A stretch of DNA of 8,340 nt. Source: Prevotellaceae bacterium (lineage in GTDB: Bacteria > Bacteroidota > Bacteroidia > Bacteroidales > UBA932). The notes beneath the pieces are model-generated. The model searched no databases. It worked only from the letters and a program-made list of their open reading frames with translations, and was not told the DNA's origin. The stretch covers positions 1 through 8,340 of the forward strand of contig JAIRXY010000202.1 in NCBI GenBank assembly GCA_031268055.1, given 5' to 3'. A program made the translations under genes and the position numbers. Below, in pieces: positions 1-6,580 of this stretch (positions are counted from its first letter, which is position 1; each line of letters starts with the position of its first letter).

Positions 1-390
1 AATACCGCCAAAGACCTGATTAACCAAGTGCGGGAGAGGGCGTACAAAAATGCCCCCGGCGGCGCTACGCAGTACAGCGTGACCGCAAGCACTCAGGAGG
101 AACTCAGAGCTGCGCTAAGGCAGGAGCGCAAGAACGAGTTTGTCTACGAGCAGCTTCGCTGGTTTGACCTTGTGCGCTGGCACGTGCTGGAGAAAACCGT
201 AAAGGAGGTGGAAAACTACCCCGAGTACAGCGACAGCTACGCCCCCGCCAACACTCCCGGCAGCTTCTTTGCCAAGGTGAGAACGCACCTGAAAGCAAGA
301 CACGCTGCCGTGACCAGCAACCCCGGAAAGTTCTATCGCTTCCCCTACCCGGAAACGGCCGTTGCAAGCAACCCGAATTTGAGTAACTAA
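1..390 (+). CDS. SusD/RagB family outer-membrane glycan-binding lipoprotein, C-terminal fragment
   Basis: The reading frame is open from base 1, so this is the last 129 residues of a longer protein whose start lies to the left. The visible part has the usual SusD C-terminal pattern: an LINQVRERA helix, then a helix LRQERKNEFVYE followed by LRWFDLVRW, matching the family signature (I..ER..EF..E..R..DL.RW). It closes with a YPETAVASNPNLSN tail, like the IP..E...NP.L.QN ending common in the family. SusD proteins are surface lipoproteins that bind glycan and pair with a SusC-type TonB-dependent transporter, normally encoded just upstream, which would be outside the window. The substrate cannot be read from this fragment. 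The gene ends 216 nt before a strong intrinsic terminator. Family assignment is confident; the glycan is unknown. Confidence 0.9.
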   Translation, partial: NTAKDLINQVRERAYKNAPGGATQYSVTASTQEELRAALRQERKNEFVYEQLRWFDLVRWHVLEKTVKEVENYPEYSDSYAPANTPGSFFAKVRTHLKARHAAVTSNPGKFYRFPYPETAVASNPNLSN

Positions 391-606
391 TGCATCTTGA
401 CTGAACAGACGCCCATTATGTCAAGTTAGGCATTGCGTTAACATTTTGCCTTTTCGGGAGAACTGGTGCAGAGCATCATCATTATCAATACATTCCAAAT
501 TGTTATTTTTTAGTGATGTACATTAGAGAAGTAAGTAAGTATCTGTTTATCAGCTATCTTAATAGGCGCTTTGGGCTAATGCAGCGAGGCAAGTGAGATG
601 TCCTGA

Positions 607-643
607 AAAATGAATGTGCGGCAAAACGCCGCACATTTATTTT
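607..643 (+). terminator. Intrinsic terminator downstream of the susD-like gene
   Basis: A perfect 10-bp stem, AATGTGCGGC (613-622) with GCCGCACATT (628-637), encloses the 5-nt loop AAAAC. Pairing extends outwards through a G-T wobble and an A-rich/T-rich tract to 16 bp in total (607-622 with 628-643). A GC-rich core with T-rich 3' side is the form of a rho-independent terminator. The flanking A tract means it could also work on the other strand. It probably ends the transcript of the susD-like gene, leaving a 3' untranslated region of over 200 nt. Confidence 0.75.
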
Positions 644-682
644 ATGCTGCACGCGGGGTAACTTTGAGAGACGCGGCAGCGT
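644..682. other. Second hairpin directly after the terminator
   Basis: ATGCTGC (644-650) and CGCG (652-655) pair with CGCG (672-675) and GCAGCGT (676-682), with one bulged A at 651 and one T-G wobble, giving an 11-bp stem around a 16-nt loop. No T run follows, so it is not a standard terminator. Its loop contains TAACTTTG (659-666), an exact match to the Bacteroidetes -7 element TAnnTTTG. Whether it is RNA structure, a protein site or chance is open. Confidence 0.4.
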
Positions 683-816
683 CCAACCTCATCAAAATAA
701 TGTGTAGAACCATAACAATCAACAGCATACATCAGCTAATGTTGCTCAAATTATGAATAGGTAGTCAGGCTGTTATATTATATCTAAAAATATTTTTTAC
801 CGGACAATGGCGGTTT

Positions 817-847
817 TTTCGTAAATTTGCTTCATTGTATATTTTTG
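817..847 (+). promoter_or_regulatory. Candidate Bacteroidetes-type promoter of truB
   Basis: TATTTTTG at 840-847 matches the -7 consensus TAnnTTTG exactly. TTTC at 817-820 sits 19 nt upstream, one base off the -33 TTTG. The predicted start of transcription is only a few bases before the truB ATG, so the message would be nearly leaderless. A second exact -7 match, TAAATTTG at 822-829, has no good -33 partner. A third, TAACTTTG at 659-666, would give a leader of about 185 nt. The sequence alone does not decide between them. Confidence 0.35.
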
Positions 848-859
848 TAGCAGCAAAGG

Positions 860-1558
860 ATGATAAATGAAGTTGTTCTGCCTCTCGACAAACCTTACGG
901 TTGGTCGTCGTTTGACGCCATACGCTACGTGCAGCGGGTGGTGCAGCGCAAAACGGGCGAAAAAAAGTTTAAGATTGGCCACGCCGGAACGCTCGACCCG
1001 CTGGCAACAGGCCTGCTGATTATCTGCCTCGGAAAGGCTACGCGGCAGGCAGAGGCGCTGCAAGCAGGGCAAAAGGAGTACCTTGCCCATATTTGCCTTG
1101 GAGCGGTCACACCATCCTACGATTTGGAAACAGACGTTATCCAAACCTGCGACTTCCAAAGCATTACAAGCATCGCAAGGGAGCAGGTAGAGCGGCAGCT
1201 TAAGGGCATGCTGGGCGAGCAGCTGCAAACGCCGCCGCAGTTCTCGGCAAAGCAGGTGGACGGACAGCGCGCCTACGCCCTTGCGCGACAAGGCGTTGTT
1301 GCCAACGTTAAGCCCAGCTTGGTCAGCTTCTACAGCATCGACATACAAGATTTCAGCTTGCCGCACCTTTCTGTTTTGGTTCGCTGCAGCAAGGGTACTT
1401 ACATCCGCTCCTTTGCGCACGACGTTGGTCAGGCGCTGGGCTGCGGAGCATACCTGTGCGGCTTGCGCCGTACCGCCAGCGGCGCTATCTCCATCAAAGA
1501 CAGCGTAAATGTTGAGCAGCTCTCCCAGCAGCTTCCTGCCTCTCACTTTTTGTGCTAA
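860..1558 (+). CDS. truB: tRNA pseudouridine(55) synthase TruB
   Basis: This enzyme isomerises uridine 55 in the T-loop of nearly all tRNAs to pseudouridine, in the cytoplasm. The 232-residue product opens with LPLDKPYGWSSFD (residues 7-19), the TruB form of the first conserved block. GHAGTLDPLATGLL (40-53) holds the catalytic Asp46. KEY with Tyr74 and KGTYIRS with Arg183 match active-site residues of E. coli TruB (Asp48, Tyr76, Arg181). The block PPQFSAKQVDGQRAYALARQG (125-145) is also typical. It is shorter than E. coli TruB (314 residues) and stops after the catalytic domain, so no full C-terminal PUA domain is visible; short forms are common in Bacteroidota. ATG at 860 is chosen because the conserved N-terminal block begins six residues later; AAAGGA runs directly into it and there is no spaced ribosome-binding site. 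queA follows after 148 nt, a familiar Bacteroidota pairing. Confidence 0.96.
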   Translation: MINEVVLPLDKPYGWSSFDAIRYVQRVVQRKTGEKKFKIGHAGTLDPLATGLLIICLGKATRQAEALQAGQKEYLAHICLGAVTPSYDLETDVIQTCDFQSITSIAREQVERQLKGMLGEQLQTPPQFSAKQVDGQRAYALARQGVVANVKPSLVSFYSIDIQDFSLPHLSVLVRCSKGTYIRSFAHDVGQALGCGAYLCGLRRTASGAISIKDSVNVEQLSQQLPASHFLC

Positions 1559-1706
1559 AAAACACAAAGCAATCAATAATTGCATTAAAACGCGAAACAA
1601 TATTTTATTTCGCACGTATAAGCACATGATATTTTATATGGTATGCTATACTTTCTACCAAATATCCATCTAATAATTAATGCAATAAATCCTATTTTTT
1701 TGAAGA
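1559..1706. other. AT-rich truB-queA spacer
   Basis: This 148-nt spacer holds a weak inverted repeat, GCGAAA (1592-1597) with TTTCGC (1608-1613), around an AT-only-rich 10-nt loop with no T run after it. It also has TATTTTTTTG just before queA (1693-1702), which is two bases too long for the -7 consensus. Neither is convincing as a terminator or promoter, in line with read-through from truB into queA. Confidence 0.35.
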
Positions 1707-2756
1707 ATGAAACTTTCACAATATAAATTTGCTCTTTCTCCAGACCTAATTGCCAAGCATCCCGCGGTGCACCGCGACGAATCTCGCCTGCTGGTGCTTC
1801 ATAGGAAAACAGGAAAAGTTGAACACAAAATCTTTAAGGACGTTTTGGGTTACTTCAACGATGGCGATGTTATGGTGCTCAACAATACCAAGGTATTTCC
1901 CGCAAGGCTCTACGGCAACAAGGAAAAAACGGGCGCTCAAATTGAGATTTTTTTGCTGCGCGAGCTCAACCGCGAGCAGCGCCTGTGGGACGTGCTGGTT
2001 GACCCCGCCCGCAAAATCCGCATCGGCAACAAGCTCTACTTTGGCAACGACGATTTGGTTGCCGAGGTAATTGACAACACCACCTCGCGCGGGCGGACGC
2101 TCCGCTTCCTTTTTGACGGCGACCACGAAAAGTTTAAAAAAATGCTCTACAAGCTGGGCGAAACTCCCATTCCGCGCTGGGTGCGCCGCGAGGTTGTACC
2201 CGAAGACGCCGAGCGCTACCAAACCATCTTTGCCAAGCGCGAAGGCGCTGTGGCGGCGCCTTTTGCAGGGCTACACTTCAGCCGCGAGCTGATGAAGCGC
2301 TGCGAAATAAAGGGTATTAACTTTGCCGAGATTACGCTGCACCTGGGGCTGGGCAGCTTTCGCAACATCGACGTGGAAGATTTGACCAAGCACAAAATGG
2401 ACTCGGAGCAGCTGGAGGTAAACGAAGAGGCGGCAAAGGTGGTAAACGCTGCCAAGCTTGCCAAAAAAAACGTGTGCGCTGTGGGGGTAACCTCGTTCCG
2501 CGCGCTCGAAGCCAACGTTACCACCCTCAACACCATTAACCCTTGCAGCGGCTGGACTAATAAGTTTATTTTTCCGCCCTACGAGCCTATTATTCCCAAC
2601 AGGCTTATCACCAACTTTCACCTGCCCTACTCACCGCTGCTCATGATGGCCTCGTCTTTTGCGGGTTACGAGCTTATCATGGCAACCTACCAGAAAGCAA
2701 TTAAGGAGAAGTATCGCTTTGGCAGCTACGGCGATGCCATGATGATAATGGATTAA
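1707..2756 (+). CDS. queA: S-adenosylmethionine:tRNA ribosyltransferase-isomerase QueA
   Basis: QueA transfers and isomerises the ribosyl part of S-adenosylmethionine onto preQ1 at tRNA position 34, giving epoxyqueuosine, the penultimate step of queuosine synthesis in the cytoplasm. The 349-residue product has the usual family length and runs through all expected blocks: [11 protein letters not shown] (58-68), the LGETPIP block (150-156), [23 protein letters not shown] (169-191), [10 protein letters not shown] (209-218), [19 protein letters not shown] (302-320) and the C-terminal SYGDAMMI (340-347). It starts at ATG 1707, which fits the family N-terminus ([16 protein letters not shown]) and has only an A/G-rich stretch before it. 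No exact TAnnTTTG element lies in the 148-nt gap after truB, so co-transcription with truB is likely. Its stop is 31 nt from the stop of the convergent small TPR gene, with no clear hairpin between them. Confidence 0.97.
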   Translation: MKLSQYKFALSPDLIAKHPAVHRDESRLLVLHRKTGKVEHKIFKDVLGYFNDGDVMVLNNTKVFPARLYGNKEKTGAQIEIFLLRELNREQRLWDVLVDPARKIRIGNKLYFGNDDLVAEVIDNTTSRGRTLRFLFDGDHEKFKKMLYKLGETPIPRWVRREVVPEDAERYQTIFAKREGAVAAPFAGLHFSRELMKRCEIKGINFAEITLHLGLGSFRNIDVEDLTKHKMDSEQLEVNEEAAKVVNAAKLAKKNVCAVGVTSFRALEANVTTLNTINPCSGWTNKFIFPPYEPIIPNRLITNFHLPYSPLLMMASSFAGYELIMATYQKAIKEKYRFGSYGDAMMIMD

Positions 2757-2787
2757 GCGGCTTCATGGGATGGAGAAGGACGTGCGC

Positions 2788-3000
2788 CTATACGTTGTGC
2801 TGCGCCATATTGCCAAATTGCAGGATGTCATCAAGCATGTCGATGGCTACGAGGGCTTCGCGCAAGCTCGTATCCAGCTCGGCAGCCTTGCGAAAATCGT
2901 TGCGCGCGCCGCTCAGGTCGCCCTGCCTGCGCTTTTCGAGGCCTCTCTCGTAGAGGCTTCTTGCCTCTGCTGCTGCTGCTTGCGTCATGTAAGCCTGCAT
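2788..3000 (-). CDS. Small single-TPR protein
   Basis: This 70-residue product contains one tetratricopeptide-type helix pair at about residues 13-46 (ARSLYERGLEKRRQGDLSGA, then NDFRKAAELD). Gly20, Ala32, Phe36 and Ala39 fall at the usual TPR consensus positions. It ends in a third helix, DMLDDILQFGNMAQ. A small, one-repeat cytoplasmic protein ending in an E/D-M-L-x-x-I-L-x-F segment is a recurring type in Bacteroidota, from my memory of the family. Its role is not known to me; TPR units normally bind other proteins. It has no signal peptide. ATG at 2998-3000 is used; Met5 is an equally possible start. It follows the conserved unknown gene by 70 nt on the same strand, but a candidate terminator lies between, and no exact promoter motif is visible in the remaining 35 nt. 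The opposite-strand frames across this stretch look like shadows. Confidence 0.7.
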   Translation of the reverse strand: MQAYMTQAAAAEARSLYERGLEKRRQGDLSGARNDFRKAAELDTSLREALVAIDMLDDILQFGNMAQHNV

Positions 3001-3035
3001 GGTAGCGTATTAGTGTACATGCTATATAAATTTTG

Positions 3036-3074
3036 AAAAAAAGCAACCGCACCGGCAATAGATGCAGCGGCTAC
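3036..3074 (-). terminator. Candidate terminator overlapping the stop of the unknown gene
   Basis: Read on the minus strand, GTAGCCGC (3074-3067) can pair with GCGGTTGC (3050-3043) through eight base pairs, two of them G-T wobbles, around a 16-nt loop. Seven Ts follow at once (3042-3036). The 5' arm includes the TAG stop codon of the upstream gene (3073-3071). The form is right, but the wobbles and long loop make it a moderate call. Confidence 0.4.
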
Positions 3075-3787
3075 ATGAGGTTTGCTTTATTTACAACGTC
3101 GTCGGAGTTGAACTGAAACCCTAATCGTTTTCCCGTTTGTATTTTGGAGTCTTCTATTTTGTTGTTAATTTGGCCAACGCTCACAATTTTTGCAGCGTCG
3201 TATGGCGGCACCAGCAGGTCAAAGTTCAGCGAGTACTGTATGGCTATCTCTGCAATCTGGCGCACGCTGCTTCTGTCAATTAGTCCGCTCCCGAAGTTGT
3301 GGCAGGTGAAGTTCATTTGCCGCTTACCCTCTACAAAGTAGCGGTAATCTTTGTTTATGAAAATGCGGCCTACCAGATAGCCGAGGTCATCCAAGCGGTT
3401 GAGGCGAAACGAATCGGTGAGGAAGTTGTATATGCTTATCATGCCGCAGTAGGTGTTCATTACGCTCTGCTTGGCGTACGACGTTTTCCAGACGGTGTGG
3501 TTGCGGTCGAACTGAAAAACGTTGGAGTGCATGCTGAACACGAGGATGTCGCCGGCAACTCTGATTTCGGCTTCGTACTGTCCGCGGTCGCGGTACTCCA
3601 GCTTCACGCGCTTGTCGACGCCTTGCAGCTCTTCGTTCATCTCGTTGGCGAGCTCGTGCAGCACCTCCTTCACCAGCTGAAAAATTTCAAAAGTATTGTC
3701 ATAAACGCGCTGCTTTTCCAGCGCCTTCCCTTTTAGCGTTTGCAGAATATTTTCCCGCAAAGGGTCGCTATCACTGCCATTTTCCAT
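3071..3787 (-). CDS. Conserved Bacteroidota protein of unknown function
   Basis: I recognise the general appearance of this 238-residue protein from Bacteroidota genomes but know no function for it. No signal peptide or membrane segment is visible, so it is probably cytoplasmic. Residues 10-56 are predicted helical and rich in charged residues (LRENILQTLKGKALEKQRVY onwards). The middle part looks like a beta-rich domain: LEYRDRGQYEAEIRVAGDIL (63-82), then VFSMHSNVFQFDR (83-95). Aromatic-rich blocks follow: YCGMISIYNFLTDSF (113-127), LGYLVGRIFINKDYRYFVEG (135-154) and LLVPPYD (191-197). The C-terminal KIQTGKRLGFQF (215-226) looks strongly conserved in my memory of homologues. The only plausible start is ATG 3787-3785. 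It lies 52 nt after the GH19 gene and 70 nt before the TPR gene on the same strand, with no promoter match upstream, so it is likely read from the proS transcript. It shows no nuclease, kinase or redox motif. Confidence 0.8.
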   Translation of the reverse strand: MENGSDSDPLRENILQTLKGKALEKQRVYDNTFEIFQLVKEVLHELANEMNEELQGVDKRVKLEYRDRGQYEAEIRVAGDILVFSMHSNVFQFDRNHTVWKTSYAKQSVMNTYCGMISIYNFLTDSFRLNRLDDLGYLVGRIFINKDYRYFVEGKRQMNFTCHNFGSGLIDRSSVRQIAEIAIQYSLNFDLLVPPYDAAKIVSVGQINNKIEDSKIQTGKRLGFQFNSDDVVNKANLM

Positions 3788-3839
3788 ATATAGTTGTATT
3801 TAAGTTGGACATAAAGACGTTTGTCGAAAAAAGATTTTT

Positions 3840-4913
3840 TTAAAACGATTTTTTACCGTAGGGCAGCTGGTCGGTACATTCGCACGCGTCGCCCTTGGTA
3901 GCGCCAAAATATTTGCAGTACCTGTCGTAGATATCGTAGCGCTTTTGCGCGTGCTCCGACGCCTTGCCGCACTGCGATGCGTTGATGATGTTGAGCGTAA
4001 GGCCAAACCCCGGAAGCCTGTTGGCGTCAATATCCATGCTGCCCGGCTGCCAGTTGCCCACCATCACATCGTGGCACGAGGGCTTGGGCGACTGCATCGT
4101 CATCCAAAACCAGATGGCCGAGCCAAAGGAGGCTACGCTGTCGGTGGCCAGCAGCTCGGGGTTGTTGAGCAGCACATTCTTGTCGCCAAAGTAGGCGCTG
4201 CTGAACTGTCCGTAGTTGTAGTTGTAGCTAAGCTGCATGGGGCCGCGGCCGCGGTAGTCCTTGCCGTCCACCGGCGGGTATTCTTTGTTGTCCACCGAGT
4301 AGCTGCGCGTAACGGTAATTTGCTCCAGATAGCGAAATCCGCCCGTTTCCTGCGAGAGGTGCGCCAAAAATGCCGCCAGCTCCCTGCGGCGCTGGAGCTC
4401 GCTGCCTTCGTGCAGAAAACGCGGAAAATGCTTTGCTGCCGCTACGAGTGCAGCAAAGGAGTAAAAATCGCTTTCGCCGCTTACCCCGCGCCTCAAGCGG
4501 TTAGGAAATAGCTCATCCCACATTTCTTCGTCCATTACTCCCCCTAACGTTTCCTCAGCATGTTGCTCCTGCACAGAAGAAGATGATGATGATGAAGGAG
4601 AAGAAGATGATGATGATGAAAGTTTACCGGATTGCTTTTTGCCTTTTGGAGGTTGCCGCCGCTGCTGCTGCCGCTTGGACGACTTTTTTGCGGCGCCTGT
4701 GGTCTGTTGTCCTTCGCGTAGCGCGGCTTCGTCGTTCACGCCCTGTCTGGTTGTGCCGCTATACGAGCTGTTCCAGCTATCGCGGGATGACTTCCAACTC
4801 TGCACTTCGCTTTGGCGAAGCGTTGCGCACTGTGCCAGCATGAGCATGCAACATGCGGCAAAGACGATTGCTTTAGATTTCAAATTCAAATTCAAAGGAT
4901 TCAAAGGGCTCAT
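3840..4913 (-). CDS. Secreted GH19 chitinase-like glycoside hydrolase
   Basis: GH19 enzymes cleave beta-1,4 N-acetylglucosamine chains (chitin, sometimes peptidoglycan-like glycans) by inversion. Numbered from ATG 4913, residues 13-29 are a hydrophobic signal segment ending LAQC (26-29); this could be a lipobox with an unusual Gln at -1, or a plain signal peptide. A basic, Gln/Lys/Arg-rich stretch follows (76-97), then a serine linker (99-113, seven Ser, Pro, seven Ser). The catalytic domain is at 144-357. AAFLAHLSQETGG holds the first catalytic Glu189 and YLEQ the second, Glu197. YRGRGPMQLSYNYNYG (220-235), ATDSVASFGSAIWFWMT (256-272) and PGFGLTLNIIN (301-311) match barley-type class II chitinase closely. 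The frame can be extended 10 codons to a TTG, but that part is AT-rich repeat, so ATG is preferred. It lies 38 nt after proS. Substrate, chitin or a bacterial wall, is not settled by sequence. Confidence 0.92.
   Translation of the reverse strand: MSPLNPLNLNLKSKAIVFAACCMLMLAQCATLRQSEVQSWKSSRDSWNSSYSGTTRQGVNDEAALREGQQTTGAAKKSSKRQQQRRQPPKGKKQSGKLSSSSSSSPSSSSSSSVQEQHAEETLGGVMDEEMWDELFPNRLRRGVSGESDFYSFAALVAAAKHFPRFLHEGSELQRRRELAAFLAHLSQETGGFRYLEQITVTRSYSVDNKEYPPVDGKDYRGRGPMQLSYNYNYGQFSSAYFGDKNVLLNNPELLATDSVASFGSAIWFWMTMQSPKPSCHDVMVGNWQPGSMDIDANRLPGFGLTLNIINASQCGKASEHAQKRYDIYDRYCKYFGATKGDACECTDQLPYGKKSF
4575..4619. repeat. Duplicated trinucleotide microsatellite coding the serine linker
   Basis: On the plus strand a 21-nt unit made of AGA/AGA/AGATGA-type triplets (4575-4595) is repeated exactly at 4599-4619, with AGG between, giving a 24-nt period. 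On the coding (minus) strand each copy is four TCA and three TCT codons (seven Ser) and the spacer is CCT (Pro). The exact identity at synonymous positions points to a recent in-frame duplication. Changes in triplet number would alter linker length without breaking the frame. Confidence 0.9.
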
Positions 4914-4945
4914 AATTTTAAAGAAATCGAATTTAAAATTCAAAA
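4878..4945 (-). repeat. AT-rich TTTGAA/TTTTRRA repeat block at the chitinase start
   Basis: Read on the minus strand the block begins with TTTTGAATTTTAAATT (4945-4930) and ends with ATTTGAATTTGAAA (4891-4878). CCTTTGAAT occurs twice in between. The first 16-mer lies in the proS-chitinase gap. The later part is inside the chitinase gene and encodes residues 2-14 of the pre-protein (SPLNPLNLNLKSK). Both end motifs recur in the same order, on the opposite strand, in the spacer on the other side of proS. Confidence 0.7.
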
Positions 4946-4951
4946 TTTACA

Positions 4952-6424
4952 TTAGTACGACCGTGCAAACACTACGCGCTGCGTCGACGGTTTTCCGGTA
5001 ATGATGCAGCAGCCGGCCTCCTGCTTGCCGTCGCGCGGAATGCAGCGAATGGTAGCTTTTGTTTCTTCCTTTATCTTTTCTTCGGTTTCGGGTGTACCAT
5101 CCCAGTGCGCCATGACAAACCCGCCCTTTTCTATCTGCGCCTTGAACTCATCGTAGGTGTTTACCTCAAAAGTATTTTCGGTGCGGAATGTTTTGGCCTT
5201 TGCAAAGATATTTTCCTGTATTTCGTTTAGCAGCGAGGCTACGTAGGAGGCAATGTTTTCCTGCGGTTGCAGCTGCTTTTTCAGCGTATCGCGGCGCGCC
5301 ACCTCCACGGTGCCGTTTTGCATGTCGCGGGGCCCAATGGCGAGGCGCACCGGCACTCCCTTGAGCTCGTACTCGGCAAACTTAAAGCCGGAGCGCACGT
5401 TGTCGCTATCGTCGTACTTTGTCGTGACGCCCAGCGCCTCGAGCTGCTGCTTGATTTCGTTTGCCTTGACGGAAATAGCCGCCAGCTCGTCAGCGCCCTT
5501 GTAGATGGGGACAATGACCACCTGTAGCGGCGCCAGCTTGGGCGGCAGCACCAGCCCGTTGTTATCGCTGTGCGCCATGATGAGCGCCCCCATCAGGCGG
5601 GTAGAAACGCCCCACGAGGTTGCCCACACGTACTCCTGCTTGCCCTCCCGGTTAACGTACTGTACCTCGAACGCCTTGGCGAAGTTTTGCCCCAAAAAGT
5701 GCGAGGTGCCCGCTTGCAGCGCCTTTCCGTCCTGCATCAGCGCCTCTATGCAGTAGGTATCCTCGGCGCCGGCAAAGCGCTCGCTCGCCGTCTTTTTGCC
5801 CACGAGCACGGGCAGCGCCAGAAAACGTTCGGCAAAGTCGGCGTACACGCCTATCATTTTCTCGGTTTCCTCAACTGCCTCCTCGCGCGTAGCGTGCGCC
5901 GTGTGCCCCTCCTGCCACAGGAACTCGGTGGTGCGCAGAAACAGGCGCGTGCGCATCTCCCAGCGCACCACGTTTGCCCACTGGTTGACCAGAATAGGCA
6001 GGTCGCGGTACGACTGTATCCAATTTTTATACGTATTCCAGATGATGGTTTCGGAGGTAGGGCGCACGATGAGCTCCTCCTCGAGCTTGGCTTGGGGATC
6101 AACCACCACGCCCTTGCCGTCAGGTGAATTCATCAAGCGGTGATGCGTAACCACGGCGCACTCCTTGGCAAACCCCTCTACGTGCTCCGCCTCCCTGCTC
6201 AGGAACGATTTGGGAATGAACAGCGGGAAGTAGGCGTTCACGTGCCCCGTGTCCTTAAACATTTTGTCAAGCGTTGCCTGAATTTTTTCCCAAATGGCGT
6301 ACCCGTATGGCTTAATAACCATGCAGCCCCGCACGGCTGAGTTCTCCGCCAGCCCTGCTTTGACCACCAAGTCGTTATACCACTGCGCGTAGCTGTCTGA
6401 TATGTTGGTAACTTCCTTTGCCAT
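4952..6424 (-). CDS. proS: Proline--tRNA ligase, archaeal/eukaryotic-like type (ProS type 3)
   Basis: This cytoplasmic class II synthetase charges tRNA-Pro with proline. The 490-residue length and architecture fit the short form without the bacterial INS editing domain. Visible blocks are [15 protein letters not shown] (32-46), RPTSE (121-125), motif 2 [14 protein letters not shown] (164-177), motif 3 [16 protein letters not shown] (272-287), the anticodon-binding domain (about 298-405) and a C-terminal domain ending [10 protein letters not shown] (457-466), [10 protein letters not shown] and the terminal Tyr490. In structures of this type the C-terminal tyrosine reaches towards the active site. 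Only Cys461, 472 and 473 remain in the C-terminal domain, so the four-Cys zinc site of archaeal-type enzymes is probably incomplete, as often in Bacteroidota. ATG 6424-6422 gives the standard N-terminus [17 protein letters not shown] well-matched promoter lies about 100 nt upstream. It heads a minus-strand run with the chitinase and unknown genes. Confidence 0.97.
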   Translation of the reverse strand: MAKEVTNISDSYAQWYNDLVVKAGLAENSAVRGCMVIKPYGYAIWEKIQATLDKMFKDTGHVNAYFPLFIPKSFLSREAEHVEGFAKECAVVTHHRLMNSPDGKGVVVDPQAKLEEELIVRPTSETIIWNTYKNWIQSYRDLPILVNQWANVVRWEMRTRLFLRTTEFLWQEGHTAHATREEAVEETEKMIGVYADFAERFLALPVLVGKKTASERFAGAEDTYCIEALMQDGKALQAGTSHFLGQNFAKAFEVQYVNREGKQEYVWATSWGVSTRLMGALIMAHSDNNGLVLPPKLAPLQVVIVPIYKGADELAAISVKANEIKQQLEALGVTTKYDDSDNVRSGFKFAEYELKGVPVRLAIGPRDMQNGTVEVARRDTLKKQLQPQENIASYVASLLNEIQENIFAKAKTFRTENTFEVNTYDEFKAQIEKGGFVMAHWDGTPETEEKIKEETKATIRCIPRDGKQEAGCCIITGKPSTQRVVFARSY

Positions 6425-6530
6425 TTTTCTAATGCTATATTTTTGCTCACCGAGCGATTTTGTACACTTTGCACTTATTAGCAGCGCAGCGGCTGCATAA
6501 TGCCTCGGCTGACAGCTGTTTTAGCGCTTG

Positions 6531-6561
6531 CAAAGGTAATAATTTAAACGAATACAGCAAA
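6531..6561 (-). promoter_or_regulatory. Bacteroidetes-type promoter of proS
   Basis: On the minus strand TTTG (6561-6558) is followed after exactly 19 nt by TACCTTTG (6538-6531). Both elements match the Bacteroidetes primary sigma consensus (TTTG at -33, TAnnTTTG at -7). The expected transcription start is near 6524, leaving a leader of about 100 nt before the proS ATG. This is the best promoter in the window and probably also serves the downstream chitinase and unknown genes. Confidence 0.7.
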
Positions 6562-6580
6562 AAATACAAGGTTGGCAACG

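Larger units (their letters stand above)
391..859. other. Gene-free spacer between susD-like gene and truB
   Basis: No plausible coding frame is present in these 469 nt. The left part (391-606) shows nothing I recognise. It is followed by a strong hairpin with a T-rich tail (607-643), a second bulged hairpin (644-682), an AT-rich stretch (about 770-800, including the palindrome AAAAATATTTTT) and candidate truB promoter elements (659-666, 822-829, 840-847). Confidence 0.6.

Noticed and set aside
1592..1613. Inverted repeat after truB as a terminator
   Set aside because: It is a 6-bp stem with a 10-nt loop and is not followed by a T run.
797..1627. A 276-codon open frame antisense to truB
   Set aside because: It lies opposite a textbook TruB with all catalytic blocks. 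The translation is Leu/Ala/Cys/Arg-rich with no family resemblance, as expected from a shadow frame.
2770..3036. An 88-codon plus-strand frame just after queA
   Set aside because: It lies opposite the TPR-like small gene, which has a clear TPR consensus. The plus frame is Cys/Leu-rich in its last part and unlike any protein I know.
3945..4511. A 188-codon plus-strand frame across the GH19 gene
   Set aside because: It is antisense to the conserved catalytic domain and has no recognisable motif; the minus-strand frame explains the conservation.
4806..4821. Hairpin CTTCGC-TTTG-GCGAAG inside the chitinase gene
   Set aside because: It is short and coding, with no nearby feature it would serve; probably chance.
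4914..4943. TTG-initiated extension of the chitinase by 10 residues
   Set aside because: It is coded entirely by AT-rich repeat and adds FKFDFF-type residues before the signal peptide; ATG at 4913 is the better start.
5570..6127. A 185-codon plus-strand frame across proS
   Set aside because: It is antisense to motifs 2 and 3 of the synthetase and rich in Arg/His/Leu with no domain.
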